Source: JADKAV01 sp037046735 (GTDB taxonomy: Bacteria > Actinomycetota > Actinomycetes > S36-B12 > UBA10799). Taken from it: a stretch of DNA of 64,000 nucleotides. The notes under the pieces were generated by a model. The model did not search any database. It was not told where the DNA came from and worked only from the letters and a program-made list of their open reading frames with translations. The stretch covers positions 124,001-188,000 of the forward strand of contig JBAOHC010000027.1 in assembly GCA_037046735.1 (NCBI GenBank), given 5' to 3'. Position 1 is the stretch's first letter; every line of letters begins with the position of its first letter. Both the position numbers and the translations under genes were made by a program. Positions 17,773-26,103 of the stretch are shown piece by piece.

Positions 17773-18984
17773 TCAGGTTCTTCGCCGCACAGGCACACAG
17801 CGGGGTATGCCGTCGACCATCTGGATGGTGAATCGGCCGTTGTGCAGGTCGCGGTGGCAGCGTGGGCACAGCAGACACATCGCATCGACATCGGTTTGGC
17901 CGCCGGCGGCCCAGCCGGTGATGTGGTGGGCGTGGCAGCGCCGGGCCGGCTGCCCGCAGCGCACACATCCCCGATCCCGCGCCGTGAGTGCGGCCCATTG
18001 GGCGTGGCTGGCGCGGCGCTGGGTGCGGCCCAACGCCAACGGTATGAAGCTGCCCGCCCGGCGTTTGCCCAGGATCACCGACACCACCGCCGAACAGGTC
18101 AGCAACGCGAAGGTGTCCGGGCCCAGCAGGGTGCCGTCCTCCAGGCGGGCCCCGTGGCCGTCGGGCAGCTGCTCGGCATCGACCAGCACCGTCACCCCTG
18201 ACACCCCCAACGGCCGGGTGTTGGCCTGCGCGGCACTGACCAGGTCGTCCAAGGCGTCGGCCAGGCGCTGGCTGGGGGTGCGGTCATCCCCGGGCGCGGG
18301 CGGGTCAGTGAACCCGGCCAGCGCGTCGCGCAGCCGGGCCCCGGCCACCTGGTCCAGGTGCCCATCCACCCGGTACAGCCCGTTACCCAGGTCTGAGAGG
18401 TGCAGGCCGCGTTTGGCCCGGGCGCCCCGCAGGTCCTCATCGGGTGCCTCACGGCGGTCCTGGGTGATCAGTATGTCGAGGACCTGGGCCAGCACCACCG
18501 GTTCGATCACGGCGGCGGCGGCGACCAGATCCGGCTCCAACACCGGGAAGTGCCGCAGGCGGGGGGCGGCCCGGCACAACAGGTGCACATGCCGGCCGGT
18601 GATCTCCCCGGCCCGGTAGGCGTCGGCCACATGCGGCATGGACCGTAGGTCTCGGGCCCGGCCCACGATCGCTGAGCCGACGGCCCGGTTGTTTCCGGTC
18701 AACGCGGCTACCATCGACCCGGTCGTGCCGGCGGCGAACAACCGGGAATCCTGCTGCGCGTCGCTCACCCCGGCGACCTGGGTCTGGTAGGCCTCCAGCA
18801 TTGTCTGCAGGCGGGCCGCGGCGCGCACCGCGCCGAGGCGCTGTTCCACGCTCAAATCGGCCGGATCGGGCAGGCCCAGCACGCTCTCGGCCAACTCCTC
18901 AAACACCGCCGGAATCTCCACCGGCAGTTCATCGGCCAGCTGGGCGCGGCGTAACGCCGCCGCCGGAATCTCGAAGAACCCCAT
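17773..18984 (-). CDS. DUF222 / HNH endonuclease (13E12-repeat family)
   Basis: This 403-residue member of the actinobacterial 13E12/DUF222 family has a long alpha-helical DUF222 region (about residues 20-300, including TTGSMVAALTGNNRAVGSAIVGRARDL in the variable N-terminal part) followed by a C-terminal HNH nuclease module: CVRCGQPARRCHAHHITGW, then CLLCPRCHRDLH (Cys pairs and the HH of HNH). Such genes occur in multiple copies and mobile-looking positions in actinobacteria; their biological role is unsettled. ATG 18984 is chosen because upstream in-frame sequence (back to 19122) looks non-coding. The gene is GC-extreme and stands alone between operons. Confidence 0.85.
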   Translation of the reverse strand: MGFFEIPAAALRRAQLADELPVEIPAVFEELAESVLGLPDPADLSVEQRLGAVRAAARLQTMLEAYQTQVAGVSDAQQDSRLFAAGTTGSMVAALTGNNRAVGSAIVGRARDLRSMPHVADAYRAGEITGRHVHLLCRAAPRLRHFPVLEPDLVAAAAVIEPVVLAQVLDILITQDRREAPDEDLRGARAKRGLHLSDLGNGLYRVDGHLDQVAGARLRDALAGFTDPPAPGDDRTPSQRLADALDDLVSAAQANTRPLGVSGVTVLVDAEQLPDGHGARLEDGTLLGPDTFALLTCSAVVSVILGKRRAGSFIPLALGRTQRRASHAQWAALTARDRGCVRCGQPARRCHAHHITGWAAGGQTDVDAMCLLCPRCHRDLHNGRFTIQMVDGIPRCVPVRRRT

Positions 18985-19388
18985 CAGCACACACCCCCAC
19001 CCACGACGGTCGGTGCCGAAACCAGGGGCAAGGCTCCCCTGCGGCGTCGCTCCACGAGCTGATGGCCACCAAACCTGGTGACACCCCAAACCTACGGGGA
19101 GGGTCTGACATCTTTCACCCACCCGCCCACGGGCATGGGGACAACCCCGACCGAGTCGGGCGGACCCTCATCGACGACCGCCGGAACCGGACCGCGGTAC
19201 TGGGGGGCGCCCACGGCACCCCCACACCTAACTGTGGTTCCCCTGTGACGTCGTGAACACGCTGCGCCACGCGTAACGCCACCCGCGTCCGCCACGACAG
19301 TGGGCCGCCACCGCAACGATTCATGCGCCAGCCGCAGACTCAGACAACAACACGACAGGCCAACGCACTACACCGAAACTGTCGAGGC
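18985..19388. other. Gene-poor interval upstream of HNH gene
   Basis: About 400 bases separate the HNH start from the end of the metallopeptidase gene. I see a small inverted repeat (CAGGGG...CCCCTG near 19023-19041) and a TAGGTT hexamer on the minus strand (about 19096-19101) that could be a distant -10 for the HNH gene. Short open frames on the minus strand lack start signals and recognisable content. No RNA gene was recognised. Confidence 0.4.
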
Positions 19389-20342
19389 CTAAACCGGCAG
19401 ACCCAGTTCCGCGAACGTGTTGCACTGGTTGATGTCGCCGGTGTCGTACCCCCGGGTGTACCAGAACTGCCGTTGTTTGGCCGAACCGTGCGTGAATTTC
19501 TCCGGATTGACGCGTACGCCGGCGCCTTCCATGATCCGATCGTCACCGACGGCCGCGGCGGCGTTCGAGGCCTGCTGGAACTCCTCAGGGGTGATCTGGA
19601 CGTTGCCCATGTCATTGGCGAGGCGGCCCCAGACGCCGGCGAAGCAGTCGGCCTGCAACTCCATCGCCACGCTGTAGTTGTTCGGGTTGCGGGCGTCCTG
19701 CTGGGCCCGCCGTACCTGCTGCTCGATGCCCAGAACATTCTGCAGATGGTGGCCGTACTCGTGGGCCATGATGTACACCATCGCGTACTGGCCCTGCACG
19801 CCGAGCCCCGCAAGTTGGCGATTGAAGCCCAGGTCGAAGTAGATCCGCTCATCCCCGGGGCAGTAGAACGGCCCCACGTTGGTGTCGGCGGGTCCGCAGG
19901 CGGTGCGGGTCGACCCGTCGAAGAACGTCAGACCTGGGGTCTGCAACGTCCGGCCAGCCTGTTGGAACACCCCGGACCACACGTCGTTGGCCTCGTTGTA
20001 GGACTTCACCAATAGGCAGTCCGTGTCCTCGAACACCCCGTCCTCGGCATCCTGCGGACACCTCTGCGCCAGCGAGACATTCACCCCTTGGGCATTCGAC
20101 GGCACCTCGTACAGGGCCCCACCATCTCCGGTTGTCCCCGTCTCCCCACCGATGCTGCACATCACGAAGACAAGCAGGATGATGATGGTCATCACCCCAC
20201 CGCCGCCGAGCATCTTGGCCAGGCCCCCAGCCATCGCCACCTGGCCGGGTCCGACGCCACCGCCGCGCGACGATCGACCCCCGCGACCGTCCCGCTGATC
20301 GTCGACTCCGGAGAAGTCGATGTTGTTGTCGTCGAACTTCAC
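19389..20342 (-). CDS. Neutral zinc metallopeptidase, YpfJ-like, membrane-anchored
   Basis: This 317-residue protein has a Gly/Arg-rich cytoplasmic N-terminus with an early DFSGVDDQRDGRG stretch, one transmembrane segment (VMTIIILLVFVMCSIGG, about residues 50-66) and an extracytoplasmic zincin domain. The zinc motif is HEYGHH with the third ligand Glu in AMELQADCFAGVW, characteristic of the putative neutral zinc metallopeptidase (YpfJ) family. Start GTG 20342 has GGGAGG eight bases upstream. Its substrate is unknown and it stands separately downstream of rbpA. Confidence 0.9.
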   Translation of the reverse strand: MKFDDNNIDFSGVDDQRDGRGGRSSRGGGVGPGQVAMAGGLAKMLGGGGVMTIIILLVFVMCSIGGETGTTGDGGALYEVPSNAQGVNVSLAQRCPQDAEDGVFEDTDCLLVKSYNEANDVWSGVFQQAGRTLQTPGLTFFDGSTRTACGPADTNVGPFYCPGDERIYFDLGFNRQLAGLGVQGQYAMVYIMAHEYGHHLQNVLGIEQQVRRAQQDARNPNNYSVAMELQADCFAGVWGRLANDMGNVQITPEEFQQASNAAAAVGDDRIMEGAGVRVNPEKFTHGSAKQRQFWYTRGYDTGDINQCNTFAELGLPV

Positions 20343-20420
20343 GCCGAGCGCCTCCCGCCTGCCAGGAGTACCACCGTATCGGGGAACTCACCACCCACCC
20401 AGTGCCCCCAGGCGAGTGAC

Positions 20421-20753
20421 TTAGGCCTCTGGCAGGTTCTTCATCGCCTCGTCGAGCAGGGCGTTGGCCTCGCCCTCGGATCGGCGCTCCTTCACGTACG
20501 CGAGATGCGTCTTGTACGGTTCGGTGACAGGCGCAGCCGGCGGGTTCTCCTTGTCGGTGCCCGCCGGTAGCCCACAACGTGGGCAATCCCACTCCGTGGG
20601 CGCCGCGGCATCCTGCGCGAAACTGGGTTGGCTCTCATGGCCGTTCGAGCAGTAGAAGGAAATCTTCTTCCGGGGCGCTGCCTCCCCCCGCTCGGCTTCG
20701 CCCATCGGGCCTGCGCCGACTCGACTCCCCCTGATTGCACTGCCACCTGCCAC
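20421..20753 (-). CDS. rbpA: RNA polymerase-binding protein RbpA
   Basis: This 110-residue actinobacteria-specific transcription factor binds the principal sigma factor and RNA polymerase and stabilises open complexes. The N-terminal tail GSAIRGSRVGAGPMGEAERG, zinc-binding cysteines (CSNGH...CPRCG) and the C-terminal sigma-interaction domain (TEPYKTHLAYVKERRSEGEA) match the Streptomyces-type protein. The start is GTG 20753, with GAAGGGATT as ribosome-binding site. It lies just after secG in the same direction. Its presence fixes the host as an actinobacterium. Confidence 0.95.
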   Translation of the reverse strand: MAGGSAIRGSRVGAGPMGEAERGEAAPRKKISFYCSNGHESQPSFAQDAAAPTEWDCPRCGLPAGTDKENPPAAPVTEPYKTHLAYVKERRSEGEANALLDEAMKNLPEA

Positions 20754-20769
20754 AGTGAATCCCTTCGCG

Positions 20770-21000
20770 TTAAGACTTGGTGATCAGACCAAGAGCAATG
20801 ATCGTGGCCGCCCAGATGAGCCCCACTCCGACCGTCACGCGGTCCAGGTTGCGCTCAGCGACGCTCGACCCACCCAGCGAAGTGCTCACACCGCCGCCGA
20901 ACAGATCGGAAAGGCCGCCCCCCTTACCCTTGTGCAGCAGCACCAAGACGATGAGCAGAACGCTGGTGACCAGCAGCAGTATCTCCAGTCCAAGAATCAC
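20770..21000 (-). CDS. secG: Preprotein translocase subunit SecG
   Basis: This 76-residue membrane protein has two hydrophobic helices (LEILLLVTSVLLIVLVLLH and VGVGLIWAATIIALGLI) joined by the conserved loop KGKGGGLSDLFGGG, the SecG signature. It stabilises SecYEG during protein export. The open frame runs much further upstream through tpiA, but GTG 21000 (VILGLEI) is preceded by AAAGGGA at proper spacing and matches family length. It is the tail of the gap-pgk-tpiA-secG unit. Confidence 0.93.
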   Translation of the reverse strand: MILGLEILLLVTSVLLIVLVLLHKGKGGGLSDLFGGGVSTSLGGSSVAERNLDRVTVGVGLIWAATIIALGLITKS

Positions 21001-21043
21001 CGGTGAGTCCCTTTCACGTCGTGCGGCAAGTTCCAGAGTAACC

Positions 21044-21832
21044 TCAGGCCGAGACCTGCGGGTGGAGGCGGTACCGGACAATCGCCGCGAACTCCTCCGC
21101 GTCCAGGCTGGCCCCTCCGATGAGGGCGCCGTCCACGTCGGCCTTGGCCATGATCCCGGCGATGTTGCTGGACTTGACCGAACCTCCGTAAAGCACGCGT
21201 ACCTGCTCAGCGACCGCAGGGCTGTATGTCGAGGCGATCCACTCGCGGATGACCTGGCAGACCTCTTGGGCATCCTCCGGGGACGCCACCTCGCCGGTCC
21301 CAATCGCCCACACGGGCTCATAGGCGATCACGACGTTGAGAAGCTGGTCCTCAGTCAGTCCGGCCAGGCTGCCCGTGAGCTGCGTTGTCACATGGCCGAC
21401 ATGTTCGCCCGCCTGCCGCACGTCGAGCTTCTCTCCGACGCAGACGATCGGGACCAGGCCATTGTCCAGCGCGGCCTTCGCCTTCGCGTTGACAACGGCA
21501 TCGGTCTCGTTGTGATACTCGCGGCGCTCACTGTGCCCCACGACGGCGTAGGTGCATCCCAGCTTGGCCAGCATGTGCCCGGCGACCTCGCCGGTGTAGG
21601 CACCGGCGGCGTGCGCGGAGACGTCCTGCCCGCCGTACTGGATCTTGAGCTTGTCGCCTTCGATCAGGGTCTGCACGCTGCGGATGTCGGTGAATGGCGG
21701 CATGACAGCCGCATCCACTGCCGCGTAGTCCTCGTCCTTGAGCAGAAAAGCCACCTTCTGCACGAGTGCGATCGCTTCGAGGTGGTTCAGGTGCATCTTC
21801 CAGTTGCCGGCCATCAGTGGCTTACGGCTCAT
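21044..21832 (-). CDS. tpiA: Triosephosphate isomerase
   Basis: This 262-residue TIM-barrel enzyme interconverts dihydroxyacetone phosphate and glyceraldehyde-3-phosphate. Landmarks are GNWKMH (Lys), VVGHSERREY (catalytic His), and AYEPVWAIGTG (catalytic Glu and loop 6), with the C-terminal phosphate loop VLYGGSVKSSNI. The start ATG 21832 overlaps the pgk stop (ATGA). It belongs to the glycolytic gap-pgk-tpiA operon. Confidence 0.97.
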   Translation of the reverse strand: MSRKPLMAGNWKMHLNHLEAIALVQKVAFLLKDEDYAAVDAAVMPPFTDIRSVQTLIEGDKLKIQYGGQDVSAHAAGAYTGEVAGHMLAKLGCTYAVVGHSERREYHNETDAVVNAKAKAALDNGLVPIVCVGEKLDVRQAGEHVGHVTTQLTGSLAGLTEDQLLNVVIAYEPVWAIGTGEVASPEDAQEVCQVIREWIASTYSPAVAEQVRVLYGGSVKSSNIAGIMAKADVDGALIGGASLDAEEFAAIVRYRLHPQVSA

Positions 21833-23001
21833 GATTCCTCCAAAACGGCGATTCCGGGTAGGGTCTTGCCCTCCAGCAGTTCGAGGCTCGCCCCGCCACC
21901 GGTGGAGATGTGGTCGATCGCATCCGCATCGACGTCGAGCAGCCGCACGGCAGCCGCGGAGTCGCCACCGCCGACGACGGTGAAACCGTCCGTCTGCGTC
22001 AAGGCTTGGGCCACGGCCAGGGTCCCAGCGGCGAAGGGCGCCACCTCGAACACGCCCATGGGGCCGTTCCACACGACAGTCGCCGACGTCAGGATGGCGC
22101 CCGCGTAGGCTTGGGCCGTCTGCGGTCCGATGTCCAGGCCCTTCCAACCGTCCGGAATCCCGTCCGCCATCGACACGACGCGGGTATCGGCATCCTCGGC
22201 GATGTCCACGGCAATCACGACATCTGTGGGAAGCAGCACGTCCACACCGCGCTTTGCAGCGGTTGCCAGGATCTCGCGGCAACGCTCCACCCAGTCGGCT
22301 TCGAACAGCGAGTCCCCGATGCTGTGGCCCTGCGCAGCCAGGAACGTGAAGCACATACCGCCGCCGATGATCAGGCGGTCGACCGAGGCCAACAGGTTGT
22401 CGATGACCCCGAGCTTGTCCGAGACCTTCGATCCCCCGAGGACAACGGTGTAAGGACGAGACGGATCCACCAACACGTTCTGGAACGAACGGATCTCCTT
22501 CTCCACCAGCCGGCCAGCCGCGTTCGGAAGCAACTTCGCCACATCGGTCACGCTGGCCTGCTCACGATGCAGCACACCGAAACCGTCGCTCACGTAGGCC
22601 GTCATGCCTTCCGCCAGCTCGCTGGCCAGGGCAGCCCGCTCAGCGGGATCCTTGCTGGCCTCACGTGGGTCGAATCGGATGTTCTCCAGCAGAACGACGT
22701 GACCCGGAACGCCTGGGGTGATCGTCCCCGCTGGAGCCAGGTCGACGGGCGAGCCGAGCAGCTCGGCCATGCGCACCGCAACGGGTGCCAGAGAGAGTTC
22801 GGGTTTGACCGCGCCCTTCGGACGGCCGAGATGGGCCACCACCACCGGGCGGGCACCGGCGCCCAGCAGTTCGTTCAGGGTCGGCAGGGCCGCCCGGATC
22901 CGGCCGTCATCCGTGATCTGCCCATCGGACAGCGGGACGTTCAGATCCAGGCGAACCAGTACCGAGGCGTCCTGAAGATCAAGATCGCTCAGGGTGTGCA
23001 T
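21829..23001 (-). CDS. pgk: Phosphoglycerate kinase
   Basis: This 390-residue bilobed kinase converts 1,3-bisphosphoglycerate and ADP to 3-phosphoglycerate and ATP. It shows the N-terminal VLVRLDLNVPLSDG motif, the HLGRPKG substrate-binding segment, VVLGGSKVSDKLGV, and the nucleotide-binding VVGGGDSAAAV near the C-terminus. It starts three bases after the gap stop and overlaps tpiA by ATGA, so the three glycolytic genes are co-transcribed. Confidence 0.97.
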   Translation of the reverse strand: MHTLSDLDLQDASVLVRLDLNVPLSDGQITDDGRIRAALPTLNELLGAGARPVVVAHLGRPKGAVKPELSLAPVAVRMAELLGSPVDLAPAGTITPGVPGHVVLLENIRFDPREASKDPAERAALASELAEGMTAYVSDGFGVLHREQASVTDVAKLLPNAAGRLVEKEIRSFQNVLVDPSRPYTVVLGGSKVSDKLGVIDNLLASVDRLIIGGGMCFTFLAAQGHSIGDSLFEADWVERCREILATAAKRGVDVLLPTDVVIAVDIAEDADTRVVSMADGIPDGWKGLDIGPQTAQAYAGAILTSATVVWNGPMGVFEVAPFAAGTLAVAQALTQTDGFTVVGGGDSAAAVRLLDVDADAIDHISTGGGASLELLEGKTLPGIAVLEES

Positions 23002-23004
23002 ACG

Positions 23005-24040
23005 TCAGGCAGCATCCCGCGCGGCCATGTACCGCAGCAGGTCCACGAGCCGGTTGGAGTAACCCCACTCGTTGTCGTACCAGCCCACGACCTTGACCAG
23101 CGAACCCATGGTGTTGGTCAGTCCGGCATCGAAGATGCAGGACGACGGGTCAGTGACGATGTCGGTCGACACGATCGGGTCCTCGGTGTAGCGCAGAATG
23201 CCCTTCAGGGGGCCCTCGGCAGCGGCCTTGATCGCTGCGTTCAGCTCATCTGCGGCCACGGCCTTGCCCAGGTTGACGGTGAGGTCGGTCGCTGAGCCGG
23301 TCGGGACCGGAACCCGCATCGCGTAGCCGTCGAGCTTGCCCTTGAGGTCCGGGATCACCAACGCGATGGCCCGAGCGGCACCGGTGGTGGTCGGGATCAT
23401 GTTGATCGCGGCAGCGCGGGCGCGGCGCAGGTCCTTGTGCGGGAAGTCCAGCACGTTCTGGTCATTGGTGTAGGCGTGGATCGTGGTCATCATGCCGTTC
23501 TCGATGCCGAACTCGTCCACGAGCACCTTGGCCATCGGGGCCAGGCAGTTGGTCGTGCAGGAGGCGTTGGAAACGATGTTGTGCTCAGCCGGGTTGTAGT
23601 CGGTGTGGTTGACGCCCATCACGAATGTGGCGTCCTCACCCTTGGCCGGTGCGGAGATGATGACCTTCTTCGCGCCTGCGGAGATGTGCTTGGCCGCGTC
23701 CTCACCCTTGGTGAAGTGGCCGGTGGACTCGATGACGTAGTCGACACCCAGGCCGCCCCAGCCCAGGGCCAGCGGGGTCGCGATCGGCGAGGGTCTTGAT
23801 GGACTTGCCGCCCACGGTGATTTCATCCTCGGTGAAGGACACGTCGCCGGCCAGGCGGCCGAGCACAGAGTCGTACTTCAGCAGGTGGGCCAGCGTGGCG
23901 TTATCGGTCAGATCGTTGACCGCCACGATTTCGATGGGCTCGTTGCCGAAAGCCGTCTGCGAGTCCCCCAGCGCGTCCACCGCACGGTAGAAGTTGCGCC
24001 CGATGCGTCCAAAGCCGTTGATGCCGACACGAATTGTCAC
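23005..24040 (-). CDS. gap: Glyceraldehyde-3-phosphate dehydrogenase, reading frame interrupted by a +1 indel
   Basis: This is type I phosphorylating GAPDH. The N-terminal Rossmann part (TIRVGINGFGRIGRNFYRAV) is read from GTG 24040, which has AAGGAG upstream, through IKTLADRDP. It then loses frame, and the rest (LGVDYVIESTGHFTKG; catalytic SNASCTTNCLAPMAKV; WYDNEWGYSNR) continues in the adjacent frame to 23005. Removing one base from the four-G run at 23774-23777 (plus strand) gives a continuous 344-residue protein with a natural junction, DRDPLALGWGGLGVDYV. Both halves are well conserved and the gene is expected to be essential, so an assembly indel is the likely cause. It heads the gap-pgk-tpiA-secG unit. 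Confidence 0.9.
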
Positions 24041-24066
24041 AAATACTCCTTAGGTCGAGTGGTTCA

Positions 24067-24072
24067 ATTCTA
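24067..24072 (-). promoter_or_regulatory. Candidate -10 (TAGAAT) for the gap operon
   Basis: On the minus strand GATAGAAT precedes gap by about 27 bases, leaving a short leader with the AAGGAG ribosome-binding site. The hexamer is close to consensus. The -35 would fall within the end of whiA and is not clear. Confidence 0.45.
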
Positions 24073-24080
24073 TCGGCACC

Positions 24081-25061
24081 TCAGACAAGTTCGTCATCGG
24101 AAGCCAGACCCGCCTCAGTATCCGGAATTCCCAACTCCCGTGCACGGCGATCGGCCATCCCCAGCAGGCGCCGGATGCGCCCGGCAATCGCGTCCTTGGT
24201 CATGGGTGGGTCGGCCAGGGCGCCGAGCTCCTCCAGCGATGCCTGTCGGTGCGCCATCCGCAACTGACCGGCCGCCGAGAGGTGATCGGGGACGTCGTCG
24301 CCCAGGATCGCCAAGGCGCGCTCCACCCGGGCACTGGCGGCCACGGCAGCGCGAGCCGAACGGCGCAGATTCGCATCGTCGAAGTTCGCCAGCCGGTTGG
24401 CGGTGGCCCGGACCTCACGACGGGTGCGCCGCTCCTCCCAGACCAGCACCGACGAGTGCGCACCCATCCGGGCCAGCATCTGCGCGATGGCGTCGCCGTC
24501 ACGGATGACGACCCGCTCCACGCCCCGGACCTCGCGGCTCTTGGCCGAGATCCCCATCCGGCGAGCGGCCCCGACCAGGGCCAGCGCCGACTCCGGTCCT
24601 GGACAGGTGATCTCCAGGGCCGCCGAACGCCCCGGTTCGGTCAACGAGCCGTGTGCCAGGAAGGCCCCCCGCCAGGCGGCTTCGGCGTCACAGATGCCGG
24701 CTGTCACCACATGCGGCGGCATCCCCCGAATCGGGCGGCCGGCGCCGTCCACCAGGCCCGCCTGCCGCGCCAGTTGCTCACCACCGGTGACCACCCGCAC
24801 CATGTACCGGGTGCCTTTGCGAAGGCCCCCTTTGTGCACCACCGCGAAGTCGGCCTGCTGGCCGAAGACCTCAGCGAGGTTGGCGCGCAGCCGGCGGGCG
24901 GCGGCGCCGGTGTCGAACTCGGCCTCCACGACGATCTTGCCGCTGACGATGTGCAGAGCTCCACCAAAACGCAGCATCGCCGACGTTTCCGCCTTACGGC
25001 AGCACGGTTTGCTGACTTCCAATTGGTTGAGCTCGTCTTTGACGGCGGCGGTCATGGCCAT
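24081..25061 (-). CDS. whiA: WhiA, sporulation/cell-division regulator
   Basis: This 326-residue protein combines a LAGLIDADG-like N-terminal domain (CCRKAETSAMLRFGGALHIV; WRGAFLAHGSLTEPGRSAALEITC) with a C-terminal DNA-binding helix-turn-helix (LEELGALADPPMTKDAIAGRIRRLLGMA), the WhiA signature. In Streptomyces it controls sporulation septation, and it is conserved in non-sporulating Gram-positives. ATG 25061 (MAMTAAVKDELNQLEV) is preferred over upstream in-frame codons because family homology begins there; a second ATG lies two codons later. Canonical order yvcK-whiA-gap is kept. Confidence 0.94.
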   Translation of the reverse strand: MAMTAAVKDELNQLEVSKPCCRKAETSAMLRFGGALHIVSGKIVVEAEFDTGAAARRLRANLAEVFGQQADFAVVHKGGLRKGTRYMVRVVTGGEQLARQAGLVDGAGRPIRGMPPHVVTAGICDAEAAWRGAFLAHGSLTEPGRSAALEITCPGPESALALVGAARRMGISAKSREVRGVERVVIRDGDAIAQMLARMGAHSSVLVWEERRTRREVRATANRLANFDDANLRRSARAAVAASARVERALAILGDDVPDHLSAAGQLRMAHRQASLEELGALADPPMTKDAIAGRIRRLLGMADRRARELGIPDTEAGLASDDELV

Positions 25062-25137
25062 GGCCGCAATTCTCACACGCTCGGCGTGTCGCCTGGGGCG
25101 GGAACTGCCGAATTGGACCCGGTGCACCCGCAGCCGG

Positions 25138-26100
25138 TCACTGCAGGAGCCGCCCGAACACCGCGGCCAGCATGAGGGAGTCGTGCACGGGCAGCAGCGT
25201 GCCCCCGTCACTGGCTCTCACGTCCTCGATGACCACACTCGCCCCGACGGCCGCGCACGCCACGCGCAACCTGCCCTCATCGACCACCGAGCTCGGGTCC
25301 ACGATCACGTCATCGAGACGGACTTCGGGGAAGCTGGCCGCGAGGTTGTGCAGGTACTTCGAGGCGGTGAAGCCGGTCGTCTCTCCCACCTGGGGCGCCA
25401 CATTGACGACCAGGACTTTGCGAGCGTCGGACTCGACCAGCGCTTGCCGCACCTGTCGGACGTGCAGGTGCGGAAGCACGGAGGTGAACCAACTCCCCGG
25501 GCCGAGCACGATCAGCCGGGCCCGGCTCAGCGCCTCGGCCACCTGCGGACAGGGTTTCGGATCGGCCGGTTCGATGTACAGCGCCTCCACCTGGCCGGTC
25601 GTGGTCGCGATGGCCACCTGCCCGCGCAGCGTGCTCAGCGCGGAACCGCCGTCCAACCCGCGCACGTCGGCGATCAGGTCCACCGGCTCGTTGGCCACGG
25701 GCAAGACCCTTCCCTGCGCCTCGAGCAACGCGGCGACCCAGTCCAGACCCATCACGGCATCGCCGGTCTCCTGCCACAGCGCACTGATCAGCAGGTTCCC
25801 CAGCGCGTGCCCGGCCAGTTCCCCGTCTCCCTCGAAGCGGTGCTGCAGCACCTGCGACCAGGTTCTGCCCCAGGTGTCGTCGCCGCACAGGGCAGCCAGC
25901 GCCATGCGCAGATCCCCGGGCGGGATCAGCCCCAATTCCCTGCGAATACGCCCGGACGACCCGCCGTCATCGGAAACCCCGACGACCGCGGTGACCGCAT
26001 CGGTGACCCTGCGCAGCGCACGCAGGGTGGCCGCCAGGCCGTGACCGCCGCCCAATGCCACCACTGCCGGTCCCGTGCTCCACTCCCCTGTTTGGCGCAC
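25138..26100 (-). CDS. yvcK: YvcK/CofD-like gluconeogenesis factor
   Basis: This 320-residue protein of the CofD/YvcK (UPF0052) family has the N-terminal nucleotide-binding VVALGGGHGLAATLRAL, VVGVSDDGGSSGRIRREL and LGNLLISAL, and LIVLGPGSWFTSVLPHL in the second half. YvcK proteins bind UDP-sugars and influence cell-wall metabolism and carbon flux. The start is GTG 26100, three bases after the rapZ stop. It lies in the conserved uvrC-rapZ-yvcK-whiA block. Confidence 0.93.
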   Translation of the reverse strand: MRQTGEWSTGPAVVALGGGHGLAATLRALRRVTDAVTAVVGVSDDGGSSGRIRRELGLIPPGDLRMALAALCGDDTWGRTWSQVLQHRFEGDGELAGHALGNLLISALWQETGDAVMGLDWVAALLEAQGRVLPVANEPVDLIADVRGLDGGSALSTLRGQVAIATTTGQVEALYIEPADPKPCPQVAEALSRARLIVLGPGSWFTSVLPHLHVRQVRQALVESDARKVLVVNVAPQVGETTGFTASKYLHNLAASFPEVRLDDVIVDPSSVVDEGRLRVACAAVGASVVIEDVRASDGGTLLPVHDSLMLAAVFGRLLQ

Positions 26101-26103
26101 GAC

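Noticed and set aside
23770..23780. Programmed ribosomal frameshifting in gap
   Set aside because: No slippery heptamer with downstream structure is apparent, GAPDH is not known to use recoding, and other indels in the window suggest sequence error.
24067..24088. TTGTCTGAG upstream of TAGAAT as a PafBC motif for gap
   Set aside because: The spacer is 7 rather than 8 bases and the 9-mer differs at key positions. Damage control of gap is also unlikely.
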